57,873 nucleotides of DNA, taken from Bacillota bacterium (GTDB lineage: Bacteria; Bacillota; Clostridia; Christensenellales; Aristaeellaceae). Positions 15,386-24,267 of the stretch are shown here, piece after piece; within the stretch, counting starts at the first letter, position 1; each line of letters opens with the position of its first letter. The notes beneath the pieces are model-generated. The model saw only the letters and a program-made list of their open reading frames with translations. It made no database searches and was not told the origin of the DNA. The translations under genes were made by a program, and so were the position numbers. The DNA lies in NCBI GenBank assembly GCA_023398575.1, contig JAEWSC010000084.1:1-57873 (forward strand). The letters run 5' to 3'.

Positions 15386-18019
15386 ATGGAAATGGAAAAG
15401 GTGTTTAATCCCCAAGACATCGAAGGGGAACTCTATAAAGAATGGGAAGAAGCTGGTGCGTTTATCGGCCAACGGGTTCCGGGTAAAGAAACGTTCACCA
15501 TTGTGATGCCACCGCCCAACATCACCGGTCAATTGCATATGGGCCACGCGATGGACTGCCTCATGCAGGATGCTCCCGTGCGCTATCACCGTATGAAGGG
15601 TGATAACACCCTGTGGCTGCCGGGCACTGACCATGCCTCTATCGCTACCGAAGTGAAAATTGTAGAACAGATGGCCAAGGAAGGCCTAAAAAAAGAAGAT
15701 ATTGGCCGGGATGGCTTTTTAGAACGTGCCTGGAAATGGAAAGAGGAGTACGGCGGGCGTATCACCAAGCAGCTTCGCCGTTTAGGCGCCAGCTGCGACT
15801 GGAGCCGTGAACGCTTTACCATGGACGAGGGATGCTCCAAGGCTGTGCGGGAAGTGTTTGTGCGCCTGTATGAAAAGGATCTGATCTACCGGGGTGACCG
15901 CATTATCAACTGGTGCCCGGTATGCCGCACTGCCCTTTCCGATGCCGAAGTGGAGTATGAGGAGCAGGCTTCCCACCTGTGGCATATTCGCTACCCGGGT
16001 GCCGATGGCTCCCAGGGCGTGGTAGTGGCCACCACACGGCCGGAGACCATGCTGGGTGATACCGGCGTGGCCGTGAACCCGGAGGATGAACGCTATACCC
16101 ATTTGGTGGGTAAGGCCGTAATCCTGCCCCTGATGAACCGTGAAATTCCCGTGGTGGCCGACAGCTATGTAGATAAGGAATTCGGCACCGGTGCGGTGAA
16201 GATGACACCGGCCCATGACCCCAACGACTTTGAGGTGGCGCAGCGGCACAATTTGGCTATCTTACGTGTGACCAATGACGACGGCACCATGAACGCTGCC
16301 GCCGGAAAATATGAAGGCCTGACCCAGCCGGAGTGCCGTAAGCGCGTGGTGGAAGAACTCAAGGAACTGGGTTTACTAGTAAAGATCGAAGATTATACCC
16401 ATAACGTGGGCACTTGCTACCGCTGCCACAAGACAGTAGAGCCGCTGGTGAGCCGTCAGTGGTTTGTGAACATGAAGCCGTTGGCTGAACCAGCCATTGC
16501 AGCGGTGCGTGAAGGCAAAACGAAATTCGTACCTGAGCGTTTTACAAAGACGTATTACAATTGGATGGATAACATCCGCGATTGGTGCATTAGCCGTCAA
16601 TTGTGGTGGGGGCACCGCATTCCTGCCTGGTACTGCGATGACTGCGGCCATATGACCGTAGCCCGTAAAGACGTCAAAGCCTGCGAAAAGTGCGGCAGCG
16701 TGCATGTGAAGCAGGATGAGGATGTGCTGGATACCTGGTTCTCCTCCGCCCTGTGGCCTTTCTCCACCCTTGGCTGGCCGGATCAGACAGAAGATTTGAA
16801 GTACTTTTATCCCACCGATGTGCTGGTGACAGGGTATGATATTATCTTCTTCTGGGTAGCCCGCATGATCTTCAGCGGCATTGAGCAGATGGGGGAAACG
16901 CCTTTCCATACCGTGCTCATGCATGGCCTGGTGCGTGATGACAAGGGCCGCAAGATGTCCAAATCCCTGGGCAACGGCGTAGACCCGCTGGATATTATCC
17001 AGCAGTACGGTGCCGACGCGCTGCGTTTCTCCCTGGCGATGGGCGTAAGCCCCGGCAACGATACCCGCTTTTCCACTGAAAAGGTGGAAGCGGCAAGGAA
17101 TTTTGCCAACAAAGTGTGGAACGCTTCCCGCTTTGTGTTGATGTACGCCGATAAAAAGGAGACACTTGAAGGAAAAACACTGCTCCTGCCGGACAAGTGG
17201 ATTCTTTCAAGAAGCCAGCAGGCCATACGCGAAGTGTCGGCCCATATGGAAGACGGCGATTTTGGTTTGGCAGCCCAAAAGATTTATGATTTTGCCTGGT
17301 CAGAGTTCTGTGACTGGTATATAGAGCTATCCAAGGGCCGTTTAATGGGCGAAGACGTAGAAAGCAAGGCAACGGCGCAGGCGGTGCTGCTGCATGTGTT
17401 GGAAACGCTTTTAAAGCTGCTGCATCCTTTTATGCCCTTCCTCACGGAAGCGGTGTACAAGAGTCTGCCGGGGGCTGAAGGGTTCTTAATGCTATCCAAC
17501 TGGCCGAAAATTGACACTGCCTATGACTTTGCCGAGGATGAAACCCACATGCAAGGCGTGATGGATATGATCAAGACCATCCGCAACCTGCGGGCCGAAA
17601 TGAACGTGACTCCGAGCAAACGCACCAGGCTTATGCTGCTACCCACTGAAGGCTGGGAGGCAACATTGTCCGGCGCTGAAATGTATTTCCAGCGGTTGGC
17701 TGGGGTGTCTGCCAGCGAGCTGATGGCTGATCGTGCGCAGATTACCGAAAAGACGGTGAGCGCTGTGTGCTTGGCCGGTGAGTTGTTCATACCGCTGGGT
17801 GATTTGGTGGACTTTGAAAAGGAAATTGCACGCCTAACAAAAGAGCACGAGAACCTGTTGAAGGAAATTGAGCGTGCCGCGGGGAAATTGAATAACCCAG
17901 GCTTTATTGCAAAAGCCCCTGCGCAATTGGTGGAGCAGGAAAAGGAAAAGCTCTCTGCTAATCAGCAGATGGCCGCTACACTGGATAAGCGCATTGCCGA
18001 ATTGAAGGGGATGGGCTGA
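15386..18019 (+). CDS. valS: Valyl-tRNA synthetase
   Basis: An 877-residue class I aminoacyl-tRNA synthetase that charges tRNA-Val. HMGH (residues 51-54) is the HIGH motif and KMSKS begins at residue 523. Between them lies the CP1 editing domain, which removes mischarged threonine (TTRPETMLGDTGVAV is in it). A zinc-ribbon insertion (CDDCGH and CEKCG) precedes KMSKS, and a C-terminal coiled-coil arm follows (EIARLTKEHENLLKEIERAAGKL). ATG at 15386, 9 bp after GAGGAGG, gives the standard start; in-frame codons upstream would extend it by seven residues. It is regulated by the upstream T-box and overlaps folC by 1 bp. Confidence 0.97.
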   Translation: MEMEKVFNPQDIEGELYKEWEEAGAFIGQRVPGKETFTIVMPPPNITGQLHMGHAMDCLMQDAPVRYHRMKGDNTLWLPGTDHASIATEVKIVEQMAKEGLKKEDIGRDGFLERAWKWKEEYGGRITKQLRRLGASCDWSRERFTMDEGCSKAVREVFVRLYEKDLIYRGDRIINWCPVCRTALSDAEVEYEEQASHLWHIRYPGADGSQGVVVATTRPETMLGDTGVAVNPEDERYTHLVGKAVILPLMNREIPVVADSYVDKEFGTGAVKMTPAHDPNDFEVAQRHNLAILRVTNDDGTMNAAAGKYEGLTQPECRKRVVEELKELGLLVKIEDYTHNVGTCYRCHKTVEPLVSRQWFVNMKPLAEPAIAAVREGKTKFVPERFTKTYYNWMDNIRDWCISRQLWWGHRIPAWYCDDCGHMTVARKDVKACEKCGSVHVKQDEDVLDTWFSSALWPFSTLGWPDQTEDLKYFYPTDVLVTGYDIIFFWVARMIFSGIEQMGETPFHTVLMHGLVRDDKGRKMSKSLGNGVDPLDIIQQYGADALRFSLAMGVSPGNDTRFSTEKVEAARNFANKVWNASRFVLMYADKKETLEGKTLLLPDKWILSRSQQAIREVSAHMEDGDFGLAAQKIYDFAWSEFCDWYIELSKGRLMGEDVESKATAQAVLLHVLETLLKLLHPFMPFLTEAVYKSLPGAEGFLMLSNWPKIDTAYDFAEDETHMQGVMDMIKTIRNLRAEMNVTPSKRTRLMLLPTEGWEATLSGAEMYFQRLAGVSASELMADRAQITEKTVSAVCLAGELFIPLGDLVDFEKEIARLTKEHENLLKEIERAAGKLNNPGFIAKAPAQLVEQEKEKLSANQQMAATLDKRIAELKGMG

Positions 18020-19314
18020 TGAACGCAAAAGGGGCGGTGGATTTTATTCACGCCGCCCAATATACCGGCTCAAAGAACGGGCTTGAAAACACCCGTGCAC
18101 TGCTTTCTCAACTGCAAATCCCAATGACCCCGGTGCCCGCCATTCATGTGGCGGGCACCAATGGCAAGGGGTCTGTTTGCGCCATGCTCAGCAGCATGCT
18201 TTGCTCCGCAAAGCTGAAGGTGGGTCTGTACACCTCTCCCTTTTTGCAGTTTTATAACGAACGCATCCGCATCAATGGCGTGCCTGTTTCCGATGAGCTA
18301 CTGGCTTGGGCGGTTACCCGCATGAAAGAAGCAGCGGATGTATTGGCAAATACAGGAATTAGACCCACTGCCTTTGAACTTGGTACGGCAGCAGCCTTTC
18401 TGATTTTTCGGGAAGAGAAGGTCGACATTGCTGTCATCGAGGTGGGATTGGGCGGAAGACTCGACCCTACCAATGTAATTACTCCCCTGGTATCTGTGAT
18501 CACCGCCTTGGGCATGGACCACATGGAGTACCTGGGTGACACTTTGGAAAAGATAGCCGGGGAAAAAGCCGGTATCATTAAGCCAGGCGTGCCTTTGGTG
18601 CTGTATCCCGCCAAGCCGGAGGCGGAAGCGGTGGTGCGGGCCGTGTGCGAGCAAAAGCAGGCGCCGCTGTATGCCCTTCGTCACAGGCAAGCCGTTTTCC
18701 ATCAGGCAGACGCCTTTTCCAGCCGTGCAGACTTTGAATTGCCAGGCGGGATGATGGAGGATGTGCTGATCCCGGTGCCTGGCTTGCATCAGGTCGAAAA
18801 CGCACTGACGGCACTTACAGCCCTGGAAGTATTACCAGACTTTTTGGTCAGTCGCACTGCCATGCGTAGAGGCATGGAACAGGTGCGCTGGCCGGCACGG
18901 TTGGAATGGATTGAGAATGCGCCCAGAGTACTGCTGGATGGGGCCCATAACCCCCAGGGGGTCAAGGCACTGCGGGAGTTTGCAGAATTGTTTTTACATA
19001 AGGACAAGCGTGTCCTGCTGACAGGCGTATTGCGTGAAAAGCTCAATGATGAAATGATACGCGATATGGCATCCTTGGCTCAATGGACCGTGACCGTTAC
19101 GCCCGACAACCATAGAGCCATGCCGGCCGTAGAACTGGCGGAATTGCTATGTGAGGAAGGCTGTGCGTCAGAAGCGGCAGCAAGCCTTGAGGAGGGACTT
19201 ATCAAGGCACGAAAACTGGCAGGGCCGGAGGGTGTCATCATTGCCGCAGGCTCGTTATACTTGGCCGGCGCACTTCGGAACCTTCTTGGCTTGCAGGATG
19301 AAAGCCTTTTGTGA
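18019..19314 (+). CDS. folC: Folylpolyglutamate/dihydrofolate synthase
   Basis: A 431-residue Mur-ligase-fold enzyme that adds glutamate to folates, and possibly to dihydropteroate. The P-loop AGTNGKGSVCAML is near residue 50, VGLGGRLDPTNVI near 145 and the C-terminal domain segment LLDGAHNPQGVKAL near 300, all diagnostic. The start overlaps the valS stop (TGATG), which places folC under the same T-box transcript, a common Bacillota arrangement. Confidence 0.95.
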   Translation: MNAKGAVDFIHAAQYTGSKNGLENTRALLSQLQIPMTPVPAIHVAGTNGKGSVCAMLSSMLCSAKLKVGLYTSPFLQFYNERIRINGVPVSDELLAWAVTRMKEAADVLANTGIRPTAFELGTAAAFLIFREEKVDIAVIEVGLGGRLDPTNVITPLVSVITALGMDHMEYLGDTLEKIAGEKAGIIKPGVPLVLYPAKPEAEAVVRAVCEQKQAPLYALRHRQAVFHQADAFSSRADFELPGGMMEDVLIPVPGLHQVENALTALTALEVLPDFLVSRTAMRRGMEQVRWPARLEWIENAPRVLLDGAHNPQGVKALREFAELFLHKDKRVLLTGVLREKLNDEMIRDMASLAQWTVTVTPDNHRAMPAVELAELLCEEGCASEAAASLEEGLIKARKLAGPEGVIIAAGSLYLAGALRNLLGLQDESLL

Positions 19315-19350
19315 TATGCTTCAATAAAAGTTTATTGTGGTGGAGGAATC

Positions 19351-20286
19351 ATGGAATTTCATCATGAACCGGTGCTGCTAGGGGAAGTGCTGCATTGGCT
19401 GAATATACAGCCTGGCGGAACCTTTGCAGATGGTACCTTGGGCGGCGGCGGACACAGCGAAGCCATTTTGCAAAAAGCTGGAGAGGGAAGCCTCTTGTAT
19501 GGCATTGACCGGGACCCGGCGGCTATCCATGCCGCATCCAGCCGACTTGCGGCTTATCCTGGTTTTCATGCTGTACGCGGCAATTTTCATGATGTGAAAG
19601 CGCTGCTTGAGGATGTAAATGCGCCCAAGCTTGATGGTGCGTTAATTGATCTGGGTGTTTCCTCCCATCAATTAGACACGGCAGAGCGCGGCTTTTCCTA
19701 CCATGAAGACGCACCGCTGGATATGCGCATGGACCCCACCTCCGGCCTGACAGCCGCGCAGTGGCTGCAGAGCGTTTCACAATCCGAACTAACAAAAGTG
19801 CTTCTGGAATACGGCGAGGAACGTTGGGCGGCGCGCATTGCCCAGTTTGTGTCTGAGAGAAGAAAGAACATGCCTATCGCTACCACGGGTGATTTGGTAC
19901 GACTGATTGATGATGCCATTCCCAAAGCCGTCCGGCGCAAGGATGAAGGCCATCCGGCACGCCGCACCTTTCAGGCGATTCGCATTGCGGTAAATGATGA
20001 GCTGGCGCCGCTAACGAAGGCTCTTTGGGATTTTGTAGATTGTCTTAAGCCTGGCGGCCGGTTCTGCGTAATTACATTTCATTCCCTGGAGGACAGGCTT
20101 GTAAAGCTGGCCTTCCGCAGCATGCAAAACCCTTGCGTCTGCCCGCCTAAGGCACCGATTTGTACTTGCGGCAAAAAGCCTGTAGCCAAAGTGTTGGCCG
20201 GCGGCGCGGTGCCGCCCAGCCCGGAGGAAGTGGCAAAAAACCCAAGATCCCGCAGCGCAAAGCTTAGGGTAGTGGAAAGGCTGTGA
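19351..20286 (+). CDS. rsmH: 16S rRNA (cytosine(1402)-N4)-methyltransferase
   Basis: A 311-residue SAM-dependent methyltransferase (formerly MraW) that modifies C1402 of 16S rRNA at the ribosomal P site. Diagnostic segments are HEPVLLGEVLHWL, DGTLGGGGHSEAIL (SAM loop), LDGALIDLGVSSHQLD and FHSLEDRLVK. The start ATG follows GTGGAGGA. Normally it sits in the dcw cell-division cluster after mraZ and before ftsL. Here it follows folC and overlaps rsmI, which modifies the same rRNA position (2'-O-methylation of C1402). The pairing is functionally neat. Confidence 0.96.
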   Translation: MEFHHEPVLLGEVLHWLNIQPGGTFADGTLGGGGHSEAILQKAGEGSLLYGIDRDPAAIHAASSRLAAYPGFHAVRGNFHDVKALLEDVNAPKLDGALIDLGVSSHQLDTAERGFSYHEDAPLDMRMDPTSGLTAAQWLQSVSQSELTKVLLEYGEERWAARIAQFVSERRKNMPIATTGDLVRLIDDAIPKAVRRKDEGHPARRTFQAIRIAVNDELAPLTKALWDFVDCLKPGGRFCVITFHSLEDRLVKLAFRSMQNPCVCPPKAPICTCGKKPVAKVLAGGAVPPSPEEVAKNPRSRSAKLRVVERL

Positions 20287-21146
20287 GCGGCTTGCCAACC
20301 TTGTTTGTCGTAGCCACCCCCATCGGAAATTTGAGTGATATGAGCGCACGGGCAGTAGAAACACTAAAAAGCGTTGGCTTGATCGCAGCAGAGGATACCC
20401 GGGTCACCATGAAGCTGACTGCTCATTTTGGCATACAAACGCCGCTGACCAGTTGTCATGAACATAACGAGGAAAGCAAATCCAAGAAAATCATTGATAG
20501 GATGCTGGCTGAAAACATCGACGCGGCGCTGACCACCGACGCGGGCACGCCTGCCATATCAGATCCAGGGTACTTGCTGGTAAAGGCTGCATGGGAGGCA
20601 GGAATCAAAGTGATTCCCATTCCCGGGCCAACCGCCATGGCATCGGCATTATCTATATCCGGCTTTGATACGGCACAGTTTGCCTTTTACGGTTTTTTGC
20701 CCAGGCAGAAAAAAGAGCTTCGGGAAAAGCTCGCGCAAATCGGCCAAGGGGTGCCTGTGGCTGTTCTACATGAATCGCCGCACCGGGTAGTAGAACTGAT
20801 GGAAATGATTGTGCAGGTGCTTCCAGAGGCGAAAGCAGCCGTTTGCTGCGATCTGACGAAGCGTTATGAGCTGACGCTAAGGGGACCTGTTCAAGAAGTG
20901 TTAAGCGCCATGCAAAGCAATCCCAATGTGGAAAAAGGGGAGTATTGCTTGGTGCTGGACTTGCACGATGTGCCGAAGGTGCAACCTGCACAAACACAGG
21001 AGTTAAGCCTTGAAGCCCGTATCTTGGAAGCCATGCTTTCTGGAAAAACGCTACGGGAAGCACAGGAAGCGCTTGTTGCAGCTGGCGTTAAGAAAAATGC
21101 AGCCTATGCGGCTTCTCTGAAGGTAAAAGATTTCATGGCAGACTGA
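20283..21146 (+). CDS. rsmI: 16S rRNA (cytidine(1402)-2'-O)-methyltransferase
   Basis: A 287-residue tetrapyrrole-methylase-fold enzyme that adds the 2'-O-methyl group to C1402, complementing RsmH. The N-terminal LFVVATPIGNLSDMSARA, then AAEDTRVT, LTTDAGTPAISDPGYLL and PIPGPTAMASALSISG are family signatures. The start is GTG at 20283, overlapping the rsmH stop by 4 bp (GTGA), so translation is probably coupled. The C-terminal domain is present at normal length. Confidence 0.95.
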   Translation: MSGLPTLFVVATPIGNLSDMSARAVETLKSVGLIAAEDTRVTMKLTAHFGIQTPLTSCHEHNEESKSKKIIDRMLAENIDAALTTDAGTPAISDPGYLLVKAAWEAGIKVIPIPGPTAMASALSISGFDTAQFAFYGFLPRQKKELREKLAQIGQGVPVAVLHESPHRVVELMEMIVQVLPEAKAAVCCDLTKRYELTLRGPVQEVLSAMQSNPNVEKGEYCLVLDLHDVPKVQPAQTQELSLEARILEAMLSGKTLREAQEALVAAGVKKNAAYAASLKVKDFMAD

Positions 21147-21164
21147 CAGGCAATAGGAGAGTGT

Positions 21165-22016
21165 ATGGATAAACTTCGCATCATATCCGCAGAAACAGTA
21201 GCTGAATCTGTCAAGGAGCTGTGTATACGCGCCAATTGCTTCTTGAATAACGATATCGTCTGCGCTTTTTCAAAAGCTGCGGAGGAAGAAACCTACGCGC
21301 CGGCCAGAGAGATCATCGGTATCCTGCAAGAAAACGTAAAAGTTGCTGCGCGGCAGCGGATGGCCATCTGCCAGGATACGGGCATGGCCGTAGTGTTTTT
21401 GACTGTTGGCCAGGATGTGCACATCACAGGCGGCGATTTGTACGACGCTGTGAATGAAGGCGTGCGCTGGGGATACGCCGAAGGATATTTGCGCAAGTCT
21501 GTTGTTGCTGACCCGTTGCGCCGAAAAAACACAGGCGACAACACGCCGGCTGTGATCCATACGCAGATTGTTCCAGGGAATACACTGACTATTGAAGTGG
21601 CACCCAAGGGTTTTGGCAGCGAAAACATGAGCCGGGTGGCTATGCTCAACCCTTCTGATGGGGTGGAAGGCATCAAGCAGTTTGTGGTGGAAACGGTAAG
21701 GCTTGCAGGCCCTAATCCTTGCCCGCCCATGATTTTAGGAGTGGGGATAGGCGGAACGTTTGAGAAGGTAGCTTTACTAGCAAAAGAGGCGTTGCTTATT
21801 TCCATGGATGAGTTTCATACCGATCCTTTTTATGCGGTGCTGGAAAGCGAGCTGCTAACACTGGTCAACGAAACCGGCATCGGTCCGCAAGGATTCGGCG
21901 GCAGAACAACTTGTCTGGGAGTGAAGATCAAAGCGTATCCCACCCATATTGCCGGGCTGCCAGTGGCAGTTAATGTAGGCTGCCATGTGACACGGCACGC
22001 CAAGATGACATTGTAA
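21165..22016 (+). CDS. Class I fumarate hydratase, alpha subunit
   Basis: A 283-residue subunit of the two-subunit, iron-sulfur class I hydro-lyase that interconverts fumarate and malate. The three cysteines expected to ligate the [4Fe-4S] cluster are in CQDTGMAV, NPCPPMILGVGIGG and TTCLGVKI. The beta subunit starts 12 bp downstream. L-tartrate dehydratase has the same architecture, so the substrate is probable rather than certain. Such oxygen-sensitive enzymes are usual in anaerobes. Confidence 0.9.
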   Translation: MDKLRIISAETVAESVKELCIRANCFLNNDIVCAFSKAAEEETYAPAREIIGILQENVKVAARQRMAICQDTGMAVVFLTVGQDVHITGGDLYDAVNEGVRWGYAEGYLRKSVVADPLRRKNTGDNTPAVIHTQIVPGNTLTIEVAPKGFGSENMSRVAMLNPSDGVEGIKQFVVETVRLAGPNPCPPMILGVGIGGTFEKVALLAKEALLISMDEFHTDPFYAVLESELLTLVNETGIGPQGFGGRTTCLGVKIKAYPTHIAGLPVAVNVGCHVTRHAKMTL

Positions 22017-22028
22017 GGAGGGGAAGAT

Positions 22029-22586
22029 ATGGCGATTTCATTGACAGCCCCCCTTTCTTTGGAGGATGTTAAGAGCCTTCGTGCGGGCGACAGCGTGCTT
22101 TTAAGCGGTATAGTATATACCGCCAGGGATGCGGCGCACGAACGTATGGCAAAGGCGGTGGAGAAGGGAGACCCCCTGCCTATTGATCTAAACGGCCAGA
22201 CGCTGTATTATGCCGGGCCTACGCCGACGCCGCCGGGCATGGCGGTGGGAGCTATCGGCCCCACTACCAGCACAAGGATGGATGCTTATACGCCGCTACT
22301 GCTATCCCTTGGGCTGCGTGCCATGATTGGCAAGGGGAAACGCTCCAGGCAGGTTGTTATGGCCATGGAACAGCATCCAGCGGTGTATTTTGCGGCTATA
22401 GGTGGTGCTGCTGCTTTGATGGCGGAATGTGTTACCTCCTGCGAGGTGGTGGCGTATGAGGATTTGGGCACGGAATCCATCAAGCGATTGGTACTCAAGG
22501 ATCTGCCCTTAATTGTAGTGGTGGACTGCTATGGCGGAGATTATTATGAATTGGGGCAGCAAAGATACCGTGATGCCGCAACGTGA
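22029..22586 (+). CDS. Class I fumarate hydratase, beta subunit
   Basis: A 185-residue beta subunit supplying the swivelling C-terminal domain of the class I fumarase. Typical segments are LRAGDSVLLSGIVYTARDAAHERM, YYAGPTPTPPGMAVGAIGPTTSTRMD and MIGKGKRS. ATG at 22029 follows AAGGAGGGG. It belongs with the alpha-subunit gene immediately upstream; neither is a fusion. Confidence 0.9.
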   Translation: MAISLTAPLSLEDVKSLRAGDSVLLSGIVYTARDAAHERMAKAVEKGDPLPIDLNGQTLYYAGPTPTPPGMAVGAIGPTTSTRMDAYTPLLLSLGLRAMIGKGKRSRQVVMAMEQHPAVYFAAIGGAAALMAECVTSCEVVAYEDLGTESIKRLVLKDLPLIVVVDCYGGDYYELGQQRYRDAAT

Positions 22587-22608
22587 TGTTGCGTAAAAGT
22601 GAGGATGT

Positions 22609-22911
22609 ATGGAACAAAGATATCTATACGTCATGCTAATGGATAATGGACATGCCTTGACATTGGACGTAGTGCAAAGACATGTGGAACATTTACGTGC
22701 GATGGATGGACAGGGAAAGCTGTTTGCCTGCGGTCCATTTATGGATTATCCAGGAGGAATGGTAATCCTGAAAGCAAGCTCGATACAGGAGGCACATCAG
22801 ATAGCCCAAAGCGATCCGTTCATCAGAGAAGGCTTTAAGATCTATTCAATTCGGACGCTGGAGTGGGCGCATCAGGGCAACAATTATGGGCTGATGGATG
22901 AAGAGGCTTGA
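22609..22911 (+). CDS. YciI-like (YCII domain) protein
   Basis: A 100-residue dimeric alpha-beta barrel protein of the YCII family. Features are YLYVMLMDNG at the start, HVEHLRAMDGQGKLFACGPF (a conserved His and the G-K-L/F-G-P pattern) and SIQEAHQIAQSDPF. The family's biochemical role is mostly undefined. It is probably co-transcribed with the fumarase genes, 22 bp upstream, and is followed by a terminator. Confidence 0.8.
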   Translation: MEQRYLYVMLMDNGHALTLDVVQRHVEHLRAMDGQGKLFACGPFMDYPGGMVILKASSIQEAHQIAQSDPFIREGFKIYSIRTLEWAHQGNNYGLMDEEA

Positions 22912-22949
22912 CCTTGCGGATTTGAGGATGTTCTTTTGCCGTTTTGCGG

Positions 22950-22981
22950 CCAGTCTGAAAACAAACAGACTGGTTTTTTTT
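22950..22981 (+). terminator. Terminator after YciI-like gene
   Basis: CCAGTCTG (22950-22957) and CAGACTGG (22966-22973) with an 8-nt loop, followed by eight Ts. Confidence 0.93.
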
Positions 22982-23141
22982 CATGCTTGTTTTGTGCAGT
23001 CGTCCCATAGCCTCAGATACTTCAATCTTTTGATAGAAGGATAAATGTAACAGTTTATGTATGCAGTGAGAATTTGGGAACTGAATTGAGGAGTCATTCG
23101 TTTTGGTAGATACAGGAATTTAAAAAATGGAGGGAGAACTA

Positions 23142-24185
23142 ATGAAAAGTCGTGCAATGTTGCTCTTGCTGCTGTTTATAATTGTTCTGCAAATTCCAGC
23201 CCTTTCAGATACCTCCATACAACCAGCGGCAGGGGATTTTCCAAAGGATCAGGCCGTGCGCATCGCGACAGAGCAGTTTTTGAAAGCTGGAGGAATCGAC
23301 GAAAAGGGCTTGCAAGACTTTACAGTTCTCGCTGAATTGTATGGACCATATGAAAAAGCTGGCGGCGAGACCGTACCCAGGAGATGGCAAGTTGTATATA
23401 CGCTGACGAAGAACCCCAATATATGGTACACTGTATGGATCGCATCACCTTCAGGTGCTTTTGTTTCTGCGGAGCCTACTGATTTTTCGGAACGTCTGGC
23501 CGAAATTATTGAGGACGATGCAGCTCGGTCAACAGCCGTTGAGCAGGGCAAGGCTTGGCTGGAGGAAAAAGGCCCGTGGTGGTTTTGGCGTTATGAGGAT
23601 AAAGCGGATTTCGTTCTGACATATGGGCGCAATGCCTACGGCGATCCAGATACGATGACTGGGTTGCCAGGAGCAGATGATCTATCACTGGATCAGGCGC
23701 TATTCATTGCTAGGCAGAACATAGCCCAGTATTTTTCGGTATCGCAAAACCTGCTGAATGAACTGAAATTGAATGCTCAGTTCATTCCTGTATGGAACAA
23801 TGGAACGTCAAATTCGCATGGCGCTTGGATACTTTGCTTTCATCATCCGTCTGTCATGCCAAACGGTAATTATGCTATGCTATTTCAGGCAAATATTTTG
23901 TCTCCTGGCGGAGCGGTTGAAACAATCTATAAGCAAGATTATAAAGGCCAGTTTGATAAGGAACCAGTGGTTTATTCCTGGACGCCGGAAAGTCAACCCA
24001 CACAAGCGCCTACTGTAAAAGCCGGTACGGTTTATTATAATGGCCGGGGTGGCAAATACTATCATATGGATGCCCAATGCTCTTGCGTAGATCCCAAATA
24101 CTTTCCGCTGACAGCCATAGATATAAACCAACTGGCTGGGAAGCCGTATAATATGTTGTTGCCATGCGCTGACTGTGTCAAATAG
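23142..24185 (+). CDS. Secreted protein with PepSY-like repeats and a Cys-containing C-terminal domain
   Basis: A 347-residue exported protein. ATG at 23142 follows GGAGGGAG and starts a clear signal peptide (MKSRAMLLLLLFIIVLQI, with cleavage likely after the PALSD region). The body has two helix-rich segments resembling PepSY-like or YpeB-like units (KDQAVRIATEQFLKAGG and LDQALFIARQNIAQYF), each followed by aromatic beta-strand sequence. The last 50 residues form a separate domain, YYNGRGGKYYHMDAQCSC ending LLPCADC, of a type found at the C-terminus of many clostridial secreted proteins, with four cysteines and a His that could bind metal. No enzyme motif is visible. It stands alone before a hairpin. 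Confidence 0.75.
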   Translation: MKSRAMLLLLLFIIVLQIPALSDTSIQPAAGDFPKDQAVRIATEQFLKAGGIDEKGLQDFTVLAELYGPYEKAGGETVPRRWQVVYTLTKNPNIWYTVWIASPSGAFVSAEPTDFSERLAEIIEDDAARSTAVEQGKAWLEEKGPWWFWRYEDKADFVLTYGRNAYGDPDTMTGLPGADDLSLDQALFIARQNIAQYFSVSQNLLNELKLNAQFIPVWNNGTSNSHGAWILCFHHPSVMPNGNYAMLFQANILSPGGAVETIYKQDYKGQFDKEPVVYSWTPESQPTQAPTVKAGTVYYNGRGGKYYHMDAQCSCVDPKYFPLTAIDINQLAGKPYNMLLPCADCVK

Positions 24186-24212
24186 AAATGAGCTGACATT
24201 GGCAGCCAGACA

Positions 24213-24258
24213 ACAGTACAACTGGCCGGTGATTTACATCTCCGGCCAGTTGTGCTGT
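24213..24258. terminator. Hairpin between convergent genes
   Basis: A 17-bp stem, ACAGTACAACTGGCCGG (24213-24229) with CCGGCCAGTTGTGCTGT (24242-24258) and one G-T pair. T-tracts are weak on both strands. It lies between the secreted-protein gene and sigF, which converge, so it may serve both as terminator or transcript end. Confidence 0.65.
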
Positions 24259-24267
24259 CCAAAATTA

